A DNA stretch of 64,000 nt, taken from assembly GCF_023101205.1 (NCBI RefSeq), contig NZ_CP078078.1, forward strand, positions 186,001-250,000, given 5' to 3'. Every line of letters begins with the position of its first letter. Positions within the stretch are counted from its first letter, which is position 1. This document shows, in pieces, positions 35,269 through 53,449 of this stretch. The DNA comes from Microbacterium aurugineum. GTDB lineage: Bacteria > Actinomycetota > Actinomycetes > Actinomycetales > Microbacteriaceae. The notes under the pieces were generated by a model. It made no database searches and was not told the DNA's origin. It worked only from the letters and a program-made list of their open reading frames with translations. The translations under genes were made by a program, and so were the position numbers.

Positions 35269-36570
35269 TTACTGGTCCACGCGGTTGGCGTTGGCGTACT
35301 CGACGATCTTGTCGAGCTGGGCCTTGGCGTCCGCTTCACCGTTGACGGCGAGGGCGATCTGCTGGGTCATGTAGGTCGCCATGTCGGAGGTCCACTGGAA
35401 CGGCAGGGCCTTCGCATCCTTCATCGCGCCGAACACGGTGTCGATCGCCGCGAGCTGCTTCTCGTCGGTGACGGAGGACGCGATGTTCTCGACGACCTCA
35501 TCCCCGCCGTTCGCGGTGCCGGGAGCCGTGCCGACGGCGAGCGACGAGAAGGCCACCTGGTTCTCCTGGTTCGTCGCGAACTCGGCGAACGCGAGTGCGG
35601 CCTCCTTGTTGTCGGAGTCGGCCGAGACGTTGAGACCCTGCACATAGAGGGGTGCGACCCCGAGGCGAGGGGTCGCCACCGTGTTCTCGAGCAGTGCGGG
35701 TGCATCCTTCTGCAGGTCGGTCGTGAAGCCGGTGCCGCCCGTCGTGAAGGCCACCTTCTCCTGGATGTAGGCTTCGGCGTTTCCGCCGTAGTCGCCGGTC
35801 AGGGCCTCGGCGGGCATGGCTCCGGCTGCGTAGGCGTCGGCGTACTTCTGGATGATCGCGGCGGCTTCGTCGGTGTTGAAGTCGAACTCGCCGTCGGCGT
35901 TGATGACCTCCATGCCCGCCGCCGTGAAGGTGTCGAGCGCGGGGATGGAGGACAGGAGCTGGACCTTGCCGCCGGATTCCGTGGCCACCTCCTCGGCGAG
36001 GGTGAGGAGCTCGTCGACCGTGGTCGGGAGGTTGTCCTCCGTGACGCCGTACGGGGCGAGCTGCGCGAGGTTCCACCACGAGGCGTCGCTGGAGAGGTAC
36101 CAGGGCAGGCCGTAGGTGCCGTCGATGCCCGGGTACGCGCTGTACGCCTCCCACGCGCCGGCGTTGTAGGCGGACTCCAGCTCGGGATCGGCGGTCTGGA
36201 GGTCGACGAGCTTGCCCGCAGCGACCAGCGGATACGCGATGTCCGGCGGCAGGTTCAGCACGTCCGGGAGCGTGTCGGCGTTCGCCTGGCTCAGGATCTT
36301 CTCCTGGTAGCCGTCTCCCGGCTGGTCGAGCCACTCGACGGTGACGTCCGGGTGCTCCTTCTCGAACGCATCGATCAGATCCTCGAAGTACGGGGTGAAC
36401 TTCTCGTTCTTGAGCGACCACGTCTGGAACTGGATCGTGCCGCTCAGCTCGCCCGACGTGTCGATGGGGCCCGAGGCGCCGGATGCCCCTCCGCCTCCCG
36501 TGCAACTGGTCAGCGCCAGAACGCCGATGCTGAAGGCTGCCAGAGCGACAATGCGTGTGGGAGATTTCAT
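35269..36570 (-). CDS. Sugar ABC transporter substrate-binding lipoprotein
   Basis: 433 residues. Lipoprotein signal with lipobox at Cys23 (VLALTSC), a Gly/Ser linker, then a type 1 extracellular solute-binding protein (MalE family): FQTWSLKNEKFTPYFEDLIDAFEKEHPDVTVEWLDQ near the start and KEAALAFAEFATNQENQVAFS late. The expected ligand is the N-glycan oligosaccharide freed by the Endo H-like enzyme (inference from the locus). First gene of the minus-strand operon; an operator (36620-36635) and promoter (36638-36666) precede it. Confidence 0.92.
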   Translation of the reverse strand: MKSPTRIVALAAFSIGVLALTSCTGGGGASGASGPIDTSGELSGTIQFQTWSLKNEKFTPYFEDLIDAFEKEHPDVTVEWLDQPGDGYQEKILSQANADTLPDVLNLPPDIAYPLVAAGKLVDLQTADPELESAYNAGAWEAYSAYPGIDGTYGLPWYLSSDASWWNLAQLAPYGVTEDNLPTTVDELLTLAEEVATESGGKVQLLSSIPALDTFTAAGMEVINADGEFDFNTDEAAAIIQKYADAYAAGAMPAEALTGDYGGNAEAYIQEKVAFTTGGTGFTTDLQKDAPALLENTVATPRLGVAPLYVQGLNVSADSDNKEAALAFAEFATNQENQVAFSSLAVGTAPGTANGGDEVVENIASSVTDEKQLAAIDTVFGAMKDAKALPFQWTSDMATYMTQQIALAVNGEADAKAQLDKIVEYANANRVDQ

Positions 36571-36619
36571 CGTGCTTCTTCCTCGAGGCGGGCGATTCCG
36601 CGTGGTGTCCGGTCGATGG

Positions 36620-36635
36620 ACTACAACGCTTTAGC
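36620..36635 (-). promoter_or_regulatory. LacI-type operator of the N-glycan locus, site 2 (importer-GH92 operon)
   Basis: ACTACAAC|GCTTTAGC, fitting RCTNNANC|GNTWTAGY. It lies two bases downstream of the proposed minus-strand -10 box, over the start point of the importer operon. Confidence 0.7.
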
Positions 36636-36637
36636 AG

Positions 36638-38092
<1,455 letters not shown>

Positions 38093-38096
<4 letters not shown>

Positions 38097-39124
38097 TCGG
38101 TGCGCGTGGGCGGGGCCGTGCTCTCGCGCGCCGTGAGCACAGGAGTCGGGCCTTCGACGCTCGGCAGGTTCGCGCCCGCTTCAATCTGCTGGAGCAGCAG
38201 GGTGGCGGCGCGCTCGCCGAGTTCGAAGGTGTCGCGCGTCATCGCCGTGATCGACGGGTTGATGAGCCCCGCGATGACCGAGTCGTCGAAGGAGGCCAGC
38301 GAGACGTCGCGGGGAACCCTGCGTCCCATCTCCTGTGCGACGCGGAGACCGGCGACCGCCATCACGTCGTTGTCGTAGACGATCGCGGTGGGCCGCCGCC
38401 GTCCGGAGAGCAGCGCCCGCGTCACCGCGGAGGCGCGGGCGGGGGAGAAGTCGGTGGTGATGACCTCGCCCTCCACGCCATCGGCCGACAGGCGTTCCAA
38501 GACCTCGGCCCGCAGCCGGGTGTGTTCGAGCTCCGCCGGTCCTGCCACGTAGGCGATGTGCACGTGCCCGAGCGCGGCGAGATAGGAGTAGAGCGTCTCC
38601 GCCACCGTGTCGTCGCCGATCCACACGCTGGGCACCGTCCCGTCGGGAGACGGCTTCGACCCGATCATCACGGCGCGGGCGTCGAGAGCGGCGATGCGGT
38701 CGGCCCGAGGATCGTCGTCGCGCGGGTCGATGAAGATGAAACCGTCGACCTGGTTGGACGAGCGCCACTGCCGATGCACCTCCATCTCCTCCGCGATGTC
38801 CGCCACCAGACGCAGCTGCAGACTGACCTTGCTCTCGGAGAGGCGCGATTCGATGCCCGCGATGAGGTCGGTGAAGAAGGCCTCCGATCCGAGGGAACGG
38901 GCGGGGCGCGCGAGTGCGAAGCCGACGGTGTTCGCCCGCGCGCCGACGAGGGCGCGTGCCGCCGAACTCGGCTGCCAGCCGTTCTCCTCGACGACGGCGA
39001 GGATCCGCTGCCGGGTCTCCTCGCTCACTCCGGGGCGCCCGTTCAAGGCGAAGGAGACGGCGCCGGGGGAGACCCCGGCCATGCGCGCGATGTCGGCGAT
39101 CGTGACGCGCTTCGCCGGACTCAT
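38093..39124 (-). CDS. LacI-family regulator of the N-glycan locus
   Basis: 343 residues. LacI DNA-binding domain RVTIADIARMAGVSPGAVSFALNGRPGVSEETRQRIL (about 6-42) with hinge, and sugar-binding domain (for example GFIFIDPRDDDPRADRIAAL, HIAYVAGPAELEHTR). GAGGGA upstream supports the ATG at 39124. It is flanked by GH5 and GH38 genes, and its own promoter carries one of five matching operators (39138-39153). It presumably represses the whole locus until an imported mannoside binds. Confidence 0.92.
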
Positions 39125-39137
39125 AGTCCCTCACCCT

Positions 39138-39153
39138 ACTTGATCGGTTTAGC
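39138..39153 (-). promoter_or_regulatory. LacI-type operator of the N-glycan locus, site 4 (lacI itself)
   Basis: ACTTGATC|GGTTTAGC, fitting RCTNNANC|GNTWTAGY, 14 bases before the lacI start codon. Implies autorepression. Confidence 0.7.
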
Positions 39154-39190
39154 CCGGTGGAAGGCGGATCGGGTGTGTTCTAGACTCGCC

Positions 39191-39206
39191 ACTAGATCGT
39201 TTTAGT
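39191..39206 (+). promoter_or_regulatory. LacI-type operator of the N-glycan locus, site 5 (GH38 gene)
   Basis: ACTAGATC|GTTTTAGT, the most symmetric of the five (six of eight positions pair). It lies about 80 bases before the GH38 start codon. Confidence 0.75.
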
Positions 39207-39284
39207 AAATCGGATAGCATTCATCACACGGGTTCGCGGCGACGTCCCGCGAACCTGCCCTCACCGTCGAGTCGGAGATCCCCT

Positions 39285-42200
39285 ATGCATGACGACACCT
39301 CGCTCACCGTCGGCCGCGTCAAGCGTGTGCTGGAGGAGCGCATCCGCCCGTCGATCCACTCGGCGTCGGTGCCGCTGCAGGTCGAGATCCACGAACTGCC
39401 CGGGGAGCCGATCGCACCGGCGGAAGGGCTCGCCCTCGACTACACCGCCGGCTCCGTGGGCGCCCCGTGGGGACCGGCCTGGGGAACCACGTGGTTCAAG
39501 CTCACCGGGCGGGTGCCGTCCGAGTGGGCCGGCCGCAAGGTCGAGGCGCTGATCGACCTCGGGTTCGACGTGAACATGACGGGCTTCCAATGCGAGGCCC
39601 TCGCCTACCGACCGGGCGGCACGGGGTCCGACCCGATCCCGGTGAAGAGCATCAACCCGCGAAACCAGTGGGTCCCGATCGTCGAGACGGCAGCGGGCGA
39701 CGAGCCGGTCGAGCTGTACCTCGAGGCGGCTTCCAACCCGGTGCTCCTGGACTACCACCCCTTCCTCCCGACGCAGGAGGGCGACATCCTCACATCCTCG
39801 AAGGAACCGCTCTACCGCGCCCGGCGGATGGATCTGGCGGTGTTCGAGCAGGAAGTGTTCGACCTGGCGCTCGACCTCGAGGTGCTCTTCGAGCTGCAGG
39901 CGGAGCTGCCGGCAACCTCGCCCCGTCGCATGCGCATCCTGCAGGCCATGGACGATGCGCTCGACGTCCTCGACCTGCAGCACATCGTCGCCACGGCCTC
40001 CGATGCCCGTGCCCGCCTGGCCGAAGTGCTGGCCGCACCCGCCGAGGCGAGTGCGCACCGGATCTCGGCCGTCGGTCACGCGCACATCGATTCGGCGTGG
40101 CTGTGGCCCGTGCGCGAGACGATCCGCAAGGTCGCACGCACCACCTCGTCGATGACGGCTCTGCTGGAGGAGCAGTCCGAATTCCGGTACGGCATGTCCA
40201 GCGCACAGCAGTACGCCTGGATCAAGGAGCACCGCCCCGAGGTCTGGGAGCGGGTCAAGGCCGCGGTCGCCGAAGGGCGCTTCCTGCCCCTGGGTGGCAT
40301 GTGGGTCGAGTCCGACACCGTGATGCCGACGGGGGAGTCGCTCGTGCGGCAGTTCTCGCAGGGGCAGCGGTTCTTCGAGCGGGAGTTCGGCATCCGGTCC
40401 AAGGGCGTGTGGCTCCCGGACAGCTTCGGGTACTCGCCCGCCCTGCCGCAGCTGATGCGCCGCGCCGGGTTCGAGTGGTTCTTCACGCAGAAGATCTCGT
40501 GGAACCAGCAGAACGTCTTCCCGCACCACTCCTTCCTCTGGGAGGGCATCGACGGGTCGCAGGTGTTCACGCACTTCCCGTCGATGGACACCTACAACTC
40601 GCAGTTGAGCGGCATGGAGGTCGCGAAGGCCGCCCGGCAGTTCAAGGAGAACCGGGTCAGCTCGCGCTCGATCGCCCCGGTCGGCTGGGGCGACGGCGGT
40701 GGCGGGACGACCCGCGAGATGACGGGCAAGGCTGAACGCCTCCGTGACCTCGAGGGCAGCGCGCAGGTGGTGTGGGAGCATCCGGACGACTTCTTCGATG
40801 CCGCGAGAGCCGAGCTGCCGCATCCGGCGGTGTGGGTGGGGGAGCTGTACCTCGAGCTGCACCGCGGGACGCTCACCAGCCAGCACGCCACCAAGGCACT
40901 GCACCGCTGGGCCGAGCACGCGCTGATCGAGGCGGAGCTGTGGGCGGCGACGGATACGGTGCGCACCGGTGCCGCCTACCCGCAGGCCGAGTTCGACCGC
41001 TTGTGGCAGACCGTTCTCCTGCACGAGTTCCATGACATCCTCCCGGGGACCTCGATCGCCTGGGTGCACCGCGAGGCCGTCGCCGTGCTGACGGACGTGC
41101 TCTCGGATGCGCAGGACATCGCGGGTGCCGCGCGACGCTCGCTCGCGGGCGAGGGCGATCGCGAACTGCGGTTCGAGCCGACCTCGGTCGGGCGCGCGGG
41201 GGGACAGGGGCACGCTCTCGGCGCGGCGTTCCTTCCCGAGGCGACCCCCGCTGCCGTCTCGCTCTCGCAGGAGGACGACGGTTGGCGGCTGGAGAACGAG
41301 CTCGTCTCGGTGCGCGTGTCCGCCGACGGTCTGATCGTCTCCGCCGTCGACAAGGCATCGGGGCGCGAGGCGGTCACTGCGGGAAAGGCTGCGAACCTGT
41401 TCCAGCTCCACCAGGACTTCCCGAACATGTGGGACGCCTGGGACATCGATCGCTATTACCGCAACAGCGTCGACGACCTCACCGCCGTCACGTCGATCGA
41501 GGCGACCATGGTCGGCACCGTGGCGAAGATCGTGGTCGTGCGCCCGTTCTCGGAGTCGACCATCACGCAGACGATCCTTCTCGCACCCGGCTCGCGGACC
41601 GTGCTGCTGCGCAACGAGATCGATTGGCACGAGACCGAGAAGCTGCTCAAGCTCGCCTTCCCGCTCGACATCCAGGCGGCGCACACCGAGGCCGAGACGC
41701 AGTTCGGCTACCAGTCGCGGGTGACGCACACGAACACCAGCTGGGAGGCGGCGAAGTTCGAGACGTCGATGCACCGGTTCGTCCTGGTGCGCGAGCAGGA
41801 CTTCGGCGTCGCACTCGTGAACGACTCGATCTACGGCTACGACACATCCCGCGAGGTGTCGGATGATGCGGTGACGACCACGGTGAGGCTCTCGCTGCTG
41901 CGTGCCCCGCGGTTCCCCGACCCCGACACCGACCACGGCCACCACGAGATCGAGGTCGGTTTCGTGATCGGGGCGGACGCCGAGATCGCGACGGCCGAGG
42001 GCATCCGGATCAACGCGCTCCCCACCGTCGTGCGGGGTGCGCGCGAGGTCGAACCCCTGGTGTCGGTCCGGGGTGAGGGGATCGTCGTGTCGGCGGTCAA
42101 GCTCGCCGACGACGGATCGGGCGACGTGATCGTGCGCGTGTACGAGGCGCTCGGGCGACGCACGGCCGGCGAGTTGACGGTCGGGTTCGAGCACCACGGG

Positions 42201-42305
42201 GTGCGCGAGGTGAGTCTGATCGAGGACGACATCGAGGACGCGCGTACCGGTGGCGACCTGAGACTGCGTCCGTTCGAGGTGCGCACGCTCCGCATCGCCC
42301 GCTGA
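39285..42305 (+). CDS. GH38 alpha-mannosidase, apparently cytoplasmic
   Basis: 1006 residues, usual for bacterial GH38. The zinc site begins GHAHIDSAWLWP (His265, His267, Asp269) and the nucleophile is probably Asp379 in VWLPDSFGYSPALPQ; HEFHDILPGTSI carries a further conserved His-Asp. N-terminal 230 residues and the C-terminal beta domains match the MngB/Ams1-type plan. No signal peptide. It should remove alpha-mannose from imported oligosaccharide, complementing GH92 linkages. A LacI-type operator is upstream. The gene is followed by a palindromic element (42319-42382) and the rRNA promoter region. Confidence 0.93.
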   Translation: MHDDTSLTVGRVKRVLEERIRPSIHSASVPLQVEIHELPGEPIAPAEGLALDYTAGSVGAPWGPAWGTTWFKLTGRVPSEWAGRKVEALIDLGFDVNMTGFQCEALAYRPGGTGSDPIPVKSINPRNQWVPIVETAAGDEPVELYLEAASNPVLLDYHPFLPTQEGDILTSSKEPLYRARRMDLAVFEQEVFDLALDLEVLFELQAELPATSPRRMRILQAMDDALDVLDLQHIVATASDARARLAEVLAAPAEASAHRISAVGHAHIDSAWLWPVRETIRKVARTTSSMTALLEEQSEFRYGMSSAQQYAWIKEHRPEVWERVKAAVAEGRFLPLGGMWVESDTVMPTGESLVRQFSQGQRFFEREFGIRSKGVWLPDSFGYSPALPQLMRRAGFEWFFTQKISWNQQNVFPHHSFLWEGIDGSQVFTHFPSMDTYNSQLSGMEVAKAARQFKENRVSSRSIAPVGWGDGGGGTTREMTGKAERLRDLEGSAQVVWEHPDDFFDAARAELPHPAVWVGELYLELHRGTLTSQHATKALHRWAEHALIEAELWAATDTVRTGAAYPQAEFDRLWQTVLLHEFHDILPGTSIAWVHREAVAVLTDVLSDAQDIAGAARRSLAGEGDRELRFEPTSVGRAGGQGHALGAAFLPEATPAAVSLSQEDDGWRLENELVSVRVSADGLIVSAVDKASGREAVTAGKAANLFQLHQDFPNMWDAWDIDRYYRNSVDDLTAVTSIEATMVGTVAKIVVVRPFSESTITQTILLAPGSRTVLLRNEIDWHETEKLLKLAFPLDIQAAHTEAETQFGYQSRVTHTNTSWEAAKFETSMHRFVLVREQDFGVALVNDSIYGYDTSREVSDDAVTTTVRLSLLRAPRFPDPDTDHGHHEIEVGFVIGADAEIATAEGIRINALPTVVRGAREVEPLVSVRGEGIVVSAVKLADDGSGDVIVRVYEALGRRTAGELTVGFEHHGVREVSLIEDDIEDARTGGDLRLRPFEVRTLRIAR

Positions 42306-42318
42306 GTGGATATCCGCG

Positions 42319-42382
42319 GCGTGCGGGATCGAAAACGCGCCGGGAAACCGGTGCGGAGGAGCGGTTTCGATCCCGCATGCGG
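42319..42382 (+). repeat. Imperfect palindromic element 3' of the GH38 gene (copy 2)
   Basis: GTGCGGGATCGAAAACGC near one end is complementary, with few mismatches, to GGTTTCGATCCCGCATGC near the other. It begins 14 bases after the GH38 stop. It matches copy 1 (789-851) over about 62 bases when both are read in the direction of the upstream gene. It may end GH38 transcription before the rRNA operon. The rest of 42383-42598 shows no gene. Confidence 0.65.
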
Positions 42383-42598
42383 CGCGGGGACGTGCACGAC
42401 ACGCCCGGCGGTTGAGCCTGATTTGCCCGATCCCCGGGATCCGCGTAACTTATTACCTGTTCGCCCCAAACGGTTGAGCGGAGGTCCTCGGACCGGCTCC
42501 CGTCAAGCAGCTAACACCTCCCGAATCCCAGACACTCACTGAGTGAACAGGATGAAGGTGCTGACTCGTTCCCTCACTCAGGCCGAAGAAAATCGGAC

Positions 42599-42626
42599 TT
42601 GACAACGGAGATGAGATCGGTAAGAT
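42599..42626 (+). promoter_or_regulatory. rRNA operon promoter
   Basis: TTGACA (42599-42604), 16-base spacer, TAAGAT (42621-42626), about 255 bases before the 16S 5' end. Further promoters may lie upstream in 42440-42560, where the sequence is not coding. Confidence 0.7.
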
Positions 42627-42682
42627 AGAGAAGTTGCCCTGCGGGCCTGGTTGTGATGACTGGGTCGTGGGAGCATCCGATC

Positions 42683-42698
42683 CTTGAGAACTCAACAG
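42683..42698 (+). promoter_or_regulatory. rRNA leader boxA-like antitermination sequence
   Basis: CTTGAGAACTCAACAG, the boxA-like sequence of actinobacterial rRNA leaders. A related copy is in the 16S-23S spacer at 44684-44699. Confidence 0.65.
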
Positions 42699-42880
42699 CG
42701 TGCACTTGTCAAATGCCAAATTATCCTCGTCTAGCTTCGGCTGGGTGAGAATTCCTTTGGATCAAAGACCAGCCCTTCCGGGGGCTGGCAATGGATGAAG
42801 TCAGCAATGAATTTGTCTCTTTGGTCAGCATCAAACTCGCTGCGTTCATCGTTTTCCCGGTGTTCGTATGCATTTCTTTT

Positions 42881-47925
<5,045 letters not shown>

Positions 47926-48030
47926 ACCGTTTGTTGGTGCTACGCGTCCACTGAGTGGTTCTCGATGTACGGTCGAGAACCGCATAACAACAATGACTTT
48001 GTTATGTGTTTGATTGAAACATCAATAGTG

Positions 48031-48147
48031 TTTCGGCGGCCATAGCGTGAGGGAAACGCCCGGTTACATTCCGAACCCGGAAGCTAAGCCTCACAGCGCC
48101 GATGGTACTGCAGGGGGGACCCTGTGGGAGAGTAGGACACCGCCGGA
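48031..48147 (+). rRNA. rrf: 5S ribosomal RNA
   Basis: About 117 bases from TTTCGGCGGCCATAGCG to ACACCGCCGGACT, whose ends pair. Conserved CGAACCCGGAAGCTAAG is present. It is the last gene of the rRNA operon. Confidence 0.93.
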
Positions 48148-48159
48148 CTCCTTTTAAAC

Positions 48160-48191
48160 AAAATGGCCACCCAACGCTGGGTGGCCATTTT
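48160..48191. terminator. Bidirectional rRNA/IclR terminator
   Basis: A perfect 14-bp stem (48160-48173 with 48178-48191, arm AAAATGGCCACCCA) with a four-base loop ACGC and T-run on either strand. It ends the rRNA operon and, read the other way, the IclR gene. Confidence 0.92.
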
Positions 48192-48201
48192 GCGTTAAGT
48201 C

Positions 48202-48975
48202 TCACCGTCTCAGCCGAGACTCCAGCAGGGCTGCGGTCTCCTGCACAGCCCTGGCCAGAAGAGCTTCGTCCAACTCTTCGATGCCCCAGGTCACGGCGAC
48301 GGCTGCGACCGGCCATCCCGAGGCATCGAGGACGGCTGCGCCGACGCTGCGCAGGCCCACCGCGACCTCACCGTCCTCGGTCGCGTATCCCCGCGCTCGA
48401 ACCTCGCGCAACAGCTCCCGCAGCTCGCGTGGTGTCTGCGGCCCCTGGCCCGTGCGAACCGGGAACGCAGACGTATCGGGGTAGAGCGCGCGCACCTGTT
48501 CGCGGGGCAGCGCAGCCAGCATGGCCCGGCCCGACGCGGTGAGGTGAGCCGGAAGGCGGACTCCGACGTCGGTCACCAGTGCGGGGCGGCGTGGCGCACG
48601 CTCCTCGACGATGTACAGCACGTCCCCACCACTCATCACTGCCAGGTGGGCGCTCTCGCCCAGGCGGTCGGACAGCGCCGCGACCAGGGGAGCGCCTCGC
48701 CGAGCGAGCGGCTGCTGTCGGGTGTACCCGCCGGCGAGCTCGAACGCCGACGTGCCGAGGCCCCAGCGGCGCTCCTCCTGCAGGTGGAGCACGAAGCCGT
48801 GAGCCGCCAGCGTGGACAGCAGGTGGTACACGGTCGAGCGGGGCAGCTCGAGCTCCCGCGCGATCGCCGACGCCGCCACCGGGGCGGGGCGTCCCGCGAG
48901 ATAGCTCAGAATGCGCAGCGTGTGGTCGGCGGCGGGGACTTTCGCGGCCTCTGGCTTGTCTGGGATCACAGACAC
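48202..48975 (-). CDS. IclR-family regulator of histidine utilisation (probable)
   Basis: 257 residues. IclR winged helix (RILSYLAGRPAPVAASAIARELELPRSTVYHLLSTLAAHGFV, about 20-60) and C-terminal GAF-like effector domain ending AVQETAALLESRL. The GTG at 48975 leaves a 52-base gap to hutH; a GTG six bases on is also possible, while longer frames would overlap hutH. As it is divergent from hutH it is probably the hut regulator (inference from context). The ribosome binding site is weak. Confidence 0.83.
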   Translation of the reverse strand: MSVIPDKPEAAKVPAADHTLRILSYLAGRPAPVAASAIARELELPRSTVYHLLSTLAAHGFVLHLQEERRWGLGTSAFELAGGYTRQQPLARRGAPLVAALSDRLGESAHLAVMSGGDVLYIVEERAPRRPALVTDVGVRLPAHLTASGRAMLAALPREQVRALYPDTSAFPVRTGQGPQTPRELRELLREVRARGYATEDGEVAVGLRSVGAAVLDASGWPVAAVAVTWGIEELDEALLARAVQETAALLESRLRR

Positions 48976-49027
48976 AGCATGGCACGAACCGGTGTCCTGC
49001 AGGCCCCACCGGGTGTGGAATCGAGTC

Positions 49028-50561
49028 ATGACCGAACTCGCCCCCGTGCTTGTCGGAGCGGCCCCGCTGTCGCCTGCCGACGTCGTCGCCGTCGCCCGCC
49101 ACGACGCTCCTGTGTCGATATTCCAGGATGCACTCACTCGGGTCGCCGAGACCCGTCGAGTGATCGACGGTCTCGCTGCCGATCCGAATCCCCACTACGG
49201 CGTCTCCACAGGCTTCGGTGCCCTCGCGACCACCTTCATCGCGCCGGACCGTCGTTTCCAGTTGCAGGCGAGTCTGATCCGGTCGCACGCCGCGGGCACC
49301 GGCGCCGAGGTCGAGCGCGAGGTCGTACGCGGGCTTCAGCTCCTGCGTCTGCAGGCCCTCGCTTCGGGGCGCACGGGCGTCCGGCCGATCGTCGTCGAGA
49401 CCTACGCGGCGCTGTTGAACTCCGGTATCACGCCGGTCGTTCGCGAGTACGGCTCGCTCGGCTGCTCGGGCGATCTCGCCCCCTTGGCCCACATCGCCCT
49501 CGCCGCGATGGGAGAGGGGGAGGTGCGTGATGCTTCCGGGGAGCTGGTACCGGCCTCCGCTGCCCTCGCACGCGCCGGGATCGAGCCCCTGACCCTCGTC
49601 GAGAAGGAAGGGCTCGCTCTCATCAACGGCACGGACGGCATGCTCGGCATGCTGGTGCTGGCCCTGCACGATCTCGAGACGCTCCTCGTCACCGCCGATG
49701 TCGCCGCGGCGATGTCGGTGGAGTCCCAGTTGGGGACCGACGCGGTGTTCGCTGCCGACCTGATGGCGCTGCGACCGCAGAGAGGTCAGACGGAGTCGGC
49801 CGGCAACCTGCGCCGGTTCCTCGCGGACTCGCCGATGGTCGCCAGCCACAAGGGACCGGATGACGGGCGTGTCCAGGACGCGTACTCGCTGCGGTGCTCG
49901 CCCCAGGTGCACGGCACGGCGCGCGACACGATGGCACACGCCGCGATGATCGCCGACCGCGAGCTCGCCAGCGTGATCGACAATCCCGTGATCACCGTCG
50001 ACGGACGCATCGAGTCCAACGGGAACTTCCACGGTGCTCCGGTCGCGGCCGTCCTCGACTTCCTCGCGATCTCGGTCGCCGATGTCGCTTCCGTCTCCGA
50101 GCGGCGCACGGACCGCGCCCTGGATCCCGCCCGCAACCACGGTCTGCCCCCCTTCCTCGCGGACGAGGTCGGTGTCGACTCCGGCCTGATGATCGCGCAG
50201 TATGCGGCTGCCGGTATCGTCTCCGAGCTCAAGCGCCTGGCCGTGCCGGCGTCGGTGGACTCGATCCCGTCCTCCGCCATGCAGGAGGACCACGTCTCGA
50301 TGGGGTGGGCCGCCGCCCGCAAGCTGCGGCGCGCGATCGACGGCCTCGGCCGAGTGCTCGCCATCGAGATCCTCACCGGCGCGCGTGCTCTCGACCTGCG
50401 GGCGCCATTGGAAGCCGGACCCGTGACCGGCGCCGTGCGCGATCTCGTCCGCACCGTCGCAGCGGGTCCCGGACCCGACCGCTTCCTCTCCCCGGAGATG
50501 GAGGCCGTCACCGCCCTCGTCCAATCGGGCGCCGTCGCCCGCATCGCAAAGGAGCACATCC

Positions 50562-50569
<8 letters not shown>
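49028..50569 (+). CDS. hutH: Histidine ammonia-lyase
   Basis: 513 residues, normal for HutH. Reaction: L-histidine to urocanate and ammonia. The MIO cofactor site is [14 protein letters not shown] with Cys146-Ser147-Gly148 in place of the usual Ala-Ser-Gly; the family pattern allows Cys here. Active-site Tyr in [10 protein letters not shown] (about 58) and [16 protein letters not shown] are present. The ATG at 49028 matches the family start and follows a short divergent promoter region shared with the IclR gene. It overlaps hutU by eight bases. Confidence 0.95.
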
Positions 50570-52256
<1,687 letters not shown>

Positions 52257-52268
52257 GAGGCTCAGGAC

Positions 52269-53444
52269 ATGGCAACGCTCCTCACGAACATCGCGGAATT
52301 GACCACCAACGTCGCGCTGCACGGCGACGGGCCCGGTGACCGTACCGGAACCCTGACCGACGCGGCCGTGCTGATCGAGGGCGAACGGATCGCCTGGGCG
52401 GGCGCCGCTGCGGATGCGCCCGCGGCCGAGGAGGTGATCGATGCCGGCGGGCGCGCCGTGATCCCCGGGTTCGTCGACAGTCACAGCCACCTGGTCTTCG
52501 GCGGCGAGCGCGCGGCCGAGTTCGAGGCCCGCATGGCAGGGCAGAAGTACGCCGCCGGTGGCATCCGCTCGACCGTGGCCGCCACGCGTGCCGCAACCGA
52601 GGATGAGCTGCGTGCACGTCTGCGCGGCTTCCTTGACGAGATGCTCGCGCAGGGCACGACGACCGTCGAGATCAAGAGCGGCTACGGGTTGAGCGTCGTC
52701 GACGAGGAGCGCCTGGTGCGCCTGGCCGCCGAGGTGACGCCCGAGGTGACGTTCCTCGGCGCGCACGTGGTCCCCGCCGAGTATGCCGAGCGGTCGGACG
52801 AGTACGTCGATCTGGTCACCGGGCCCATGCTCGATGCCTGCGCTCCGCACGCAAAGTGGATCGACGTGTTCTGCGAGACCGGAGCCTTCACGGTGGCGCA
52901 GTCGCGTCGGGTGCTGGAGGCCGGCATCGCGCGCGGACTCGCGCCCCGGGTGCATGCGAGCCAGCTCGGCCCGGGCGACGGCGTTCGCCTGGCGGTCGAG
53001 CTCGGCGCGGCGTCGATCGACCACGGCACGTATCTGACGGATGCCGATGTCGGAGCGCTCGCCGGCTCCGACACCGTGCTCACTCTGCTGCCGGGTGTCG
53101 AGTTCTCGACGCGGCAGCCGTATCCGGACGCGCGGCGCCTGATCGACGCGGGCGTGACCGTGGCGCTGGCGTGCGACACGAACCCGGGGTCGAGCTTCAC
53201 CTCATCGATGCCGTTCTGTATCGCCGTGGCCGTCCGGGACATGGGGATGACCCCGGGGGAAGCCGTGTGGGCGGCGACGGCCGGCGGAGCGAAGGCACTC
53301 CGCCGGGACGACGTCGGGGTGATCGCCCCCGGTGCCAGGGCCGATCTCGTGCTGTTGGACGCACCGACCAGGATCCACCTCGCGTACCGGCCGGGGGTCC
53401 CGCTCGTGCGGCAGGTGTGGAAGGACGGCGACCCGGTGGGGTGA
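52269..53444 (+). CDS. hutI: Imidazolonepropionase
   Basis: 391 residues of the amidohydrolase superfamily. Metal motif [13 protein letters not shown] (His-x-His), later histidines in [10 protein letters not shown] and [26 protein letters not shown], and the metal Asp in [11 protein letters not shown]. It opens imidazolone-propionate to N-formimidoyl-glutamate. Starts 12 bases after hutU. It converges with the kinase gene, leaving five bases between the stops. Confidence 0.95.
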   Translation: MATLLTNIAELTTNVALHGDGPGDRTGTLTDAAVLIEGERIAWAGAAADAPAAEEVIDAGGRAVIPGFVDSHSHLVFGGERAAEFEARMAGQKYAAGGIRSTVAATRAATEDELRARLRGFLDEMLAQGTTTVEIKSGYGLSVVDEERLVRLAAEVTPEVTFLGAHVVPAEYAERSDEYVDLVTGPMLDACAPHAKWIDVFCETGAFTVAQSRRVLEAGIARGLAPRVHASQLGPGDGVRLAVELGAASIDHGTYLTDADVGALAGSDTVLTLLPGVEFSTRQPYPDARRLIDAGVTVALACDTNPGSSFTSSMPFCIAVAVRDMGMTPGEAVWAATAGGAKALRRDDVGVIAPGARADLVLLDAPTRIHLAYRPGVPLVRQVWKDGDPVG

Positions 53445-53449
53445 CGCCG

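Noticed and set aside
39204-39219. A possible second LacI site (AGTAAATCGGATAGCA) just after the GH38 operator.
   Set aside because: The spacing of TAG to the CG centre differs by one base and symmetry is poor.
39261-42197. A 978-codon minus-strand open frame opposite the GH38 gene.
   Set aside because: Composition is Arg/Asp/Gly/His-rich without domains, typical of an antisense shadow in high-GC DNA; GH38 motifs on the + strand are clear.
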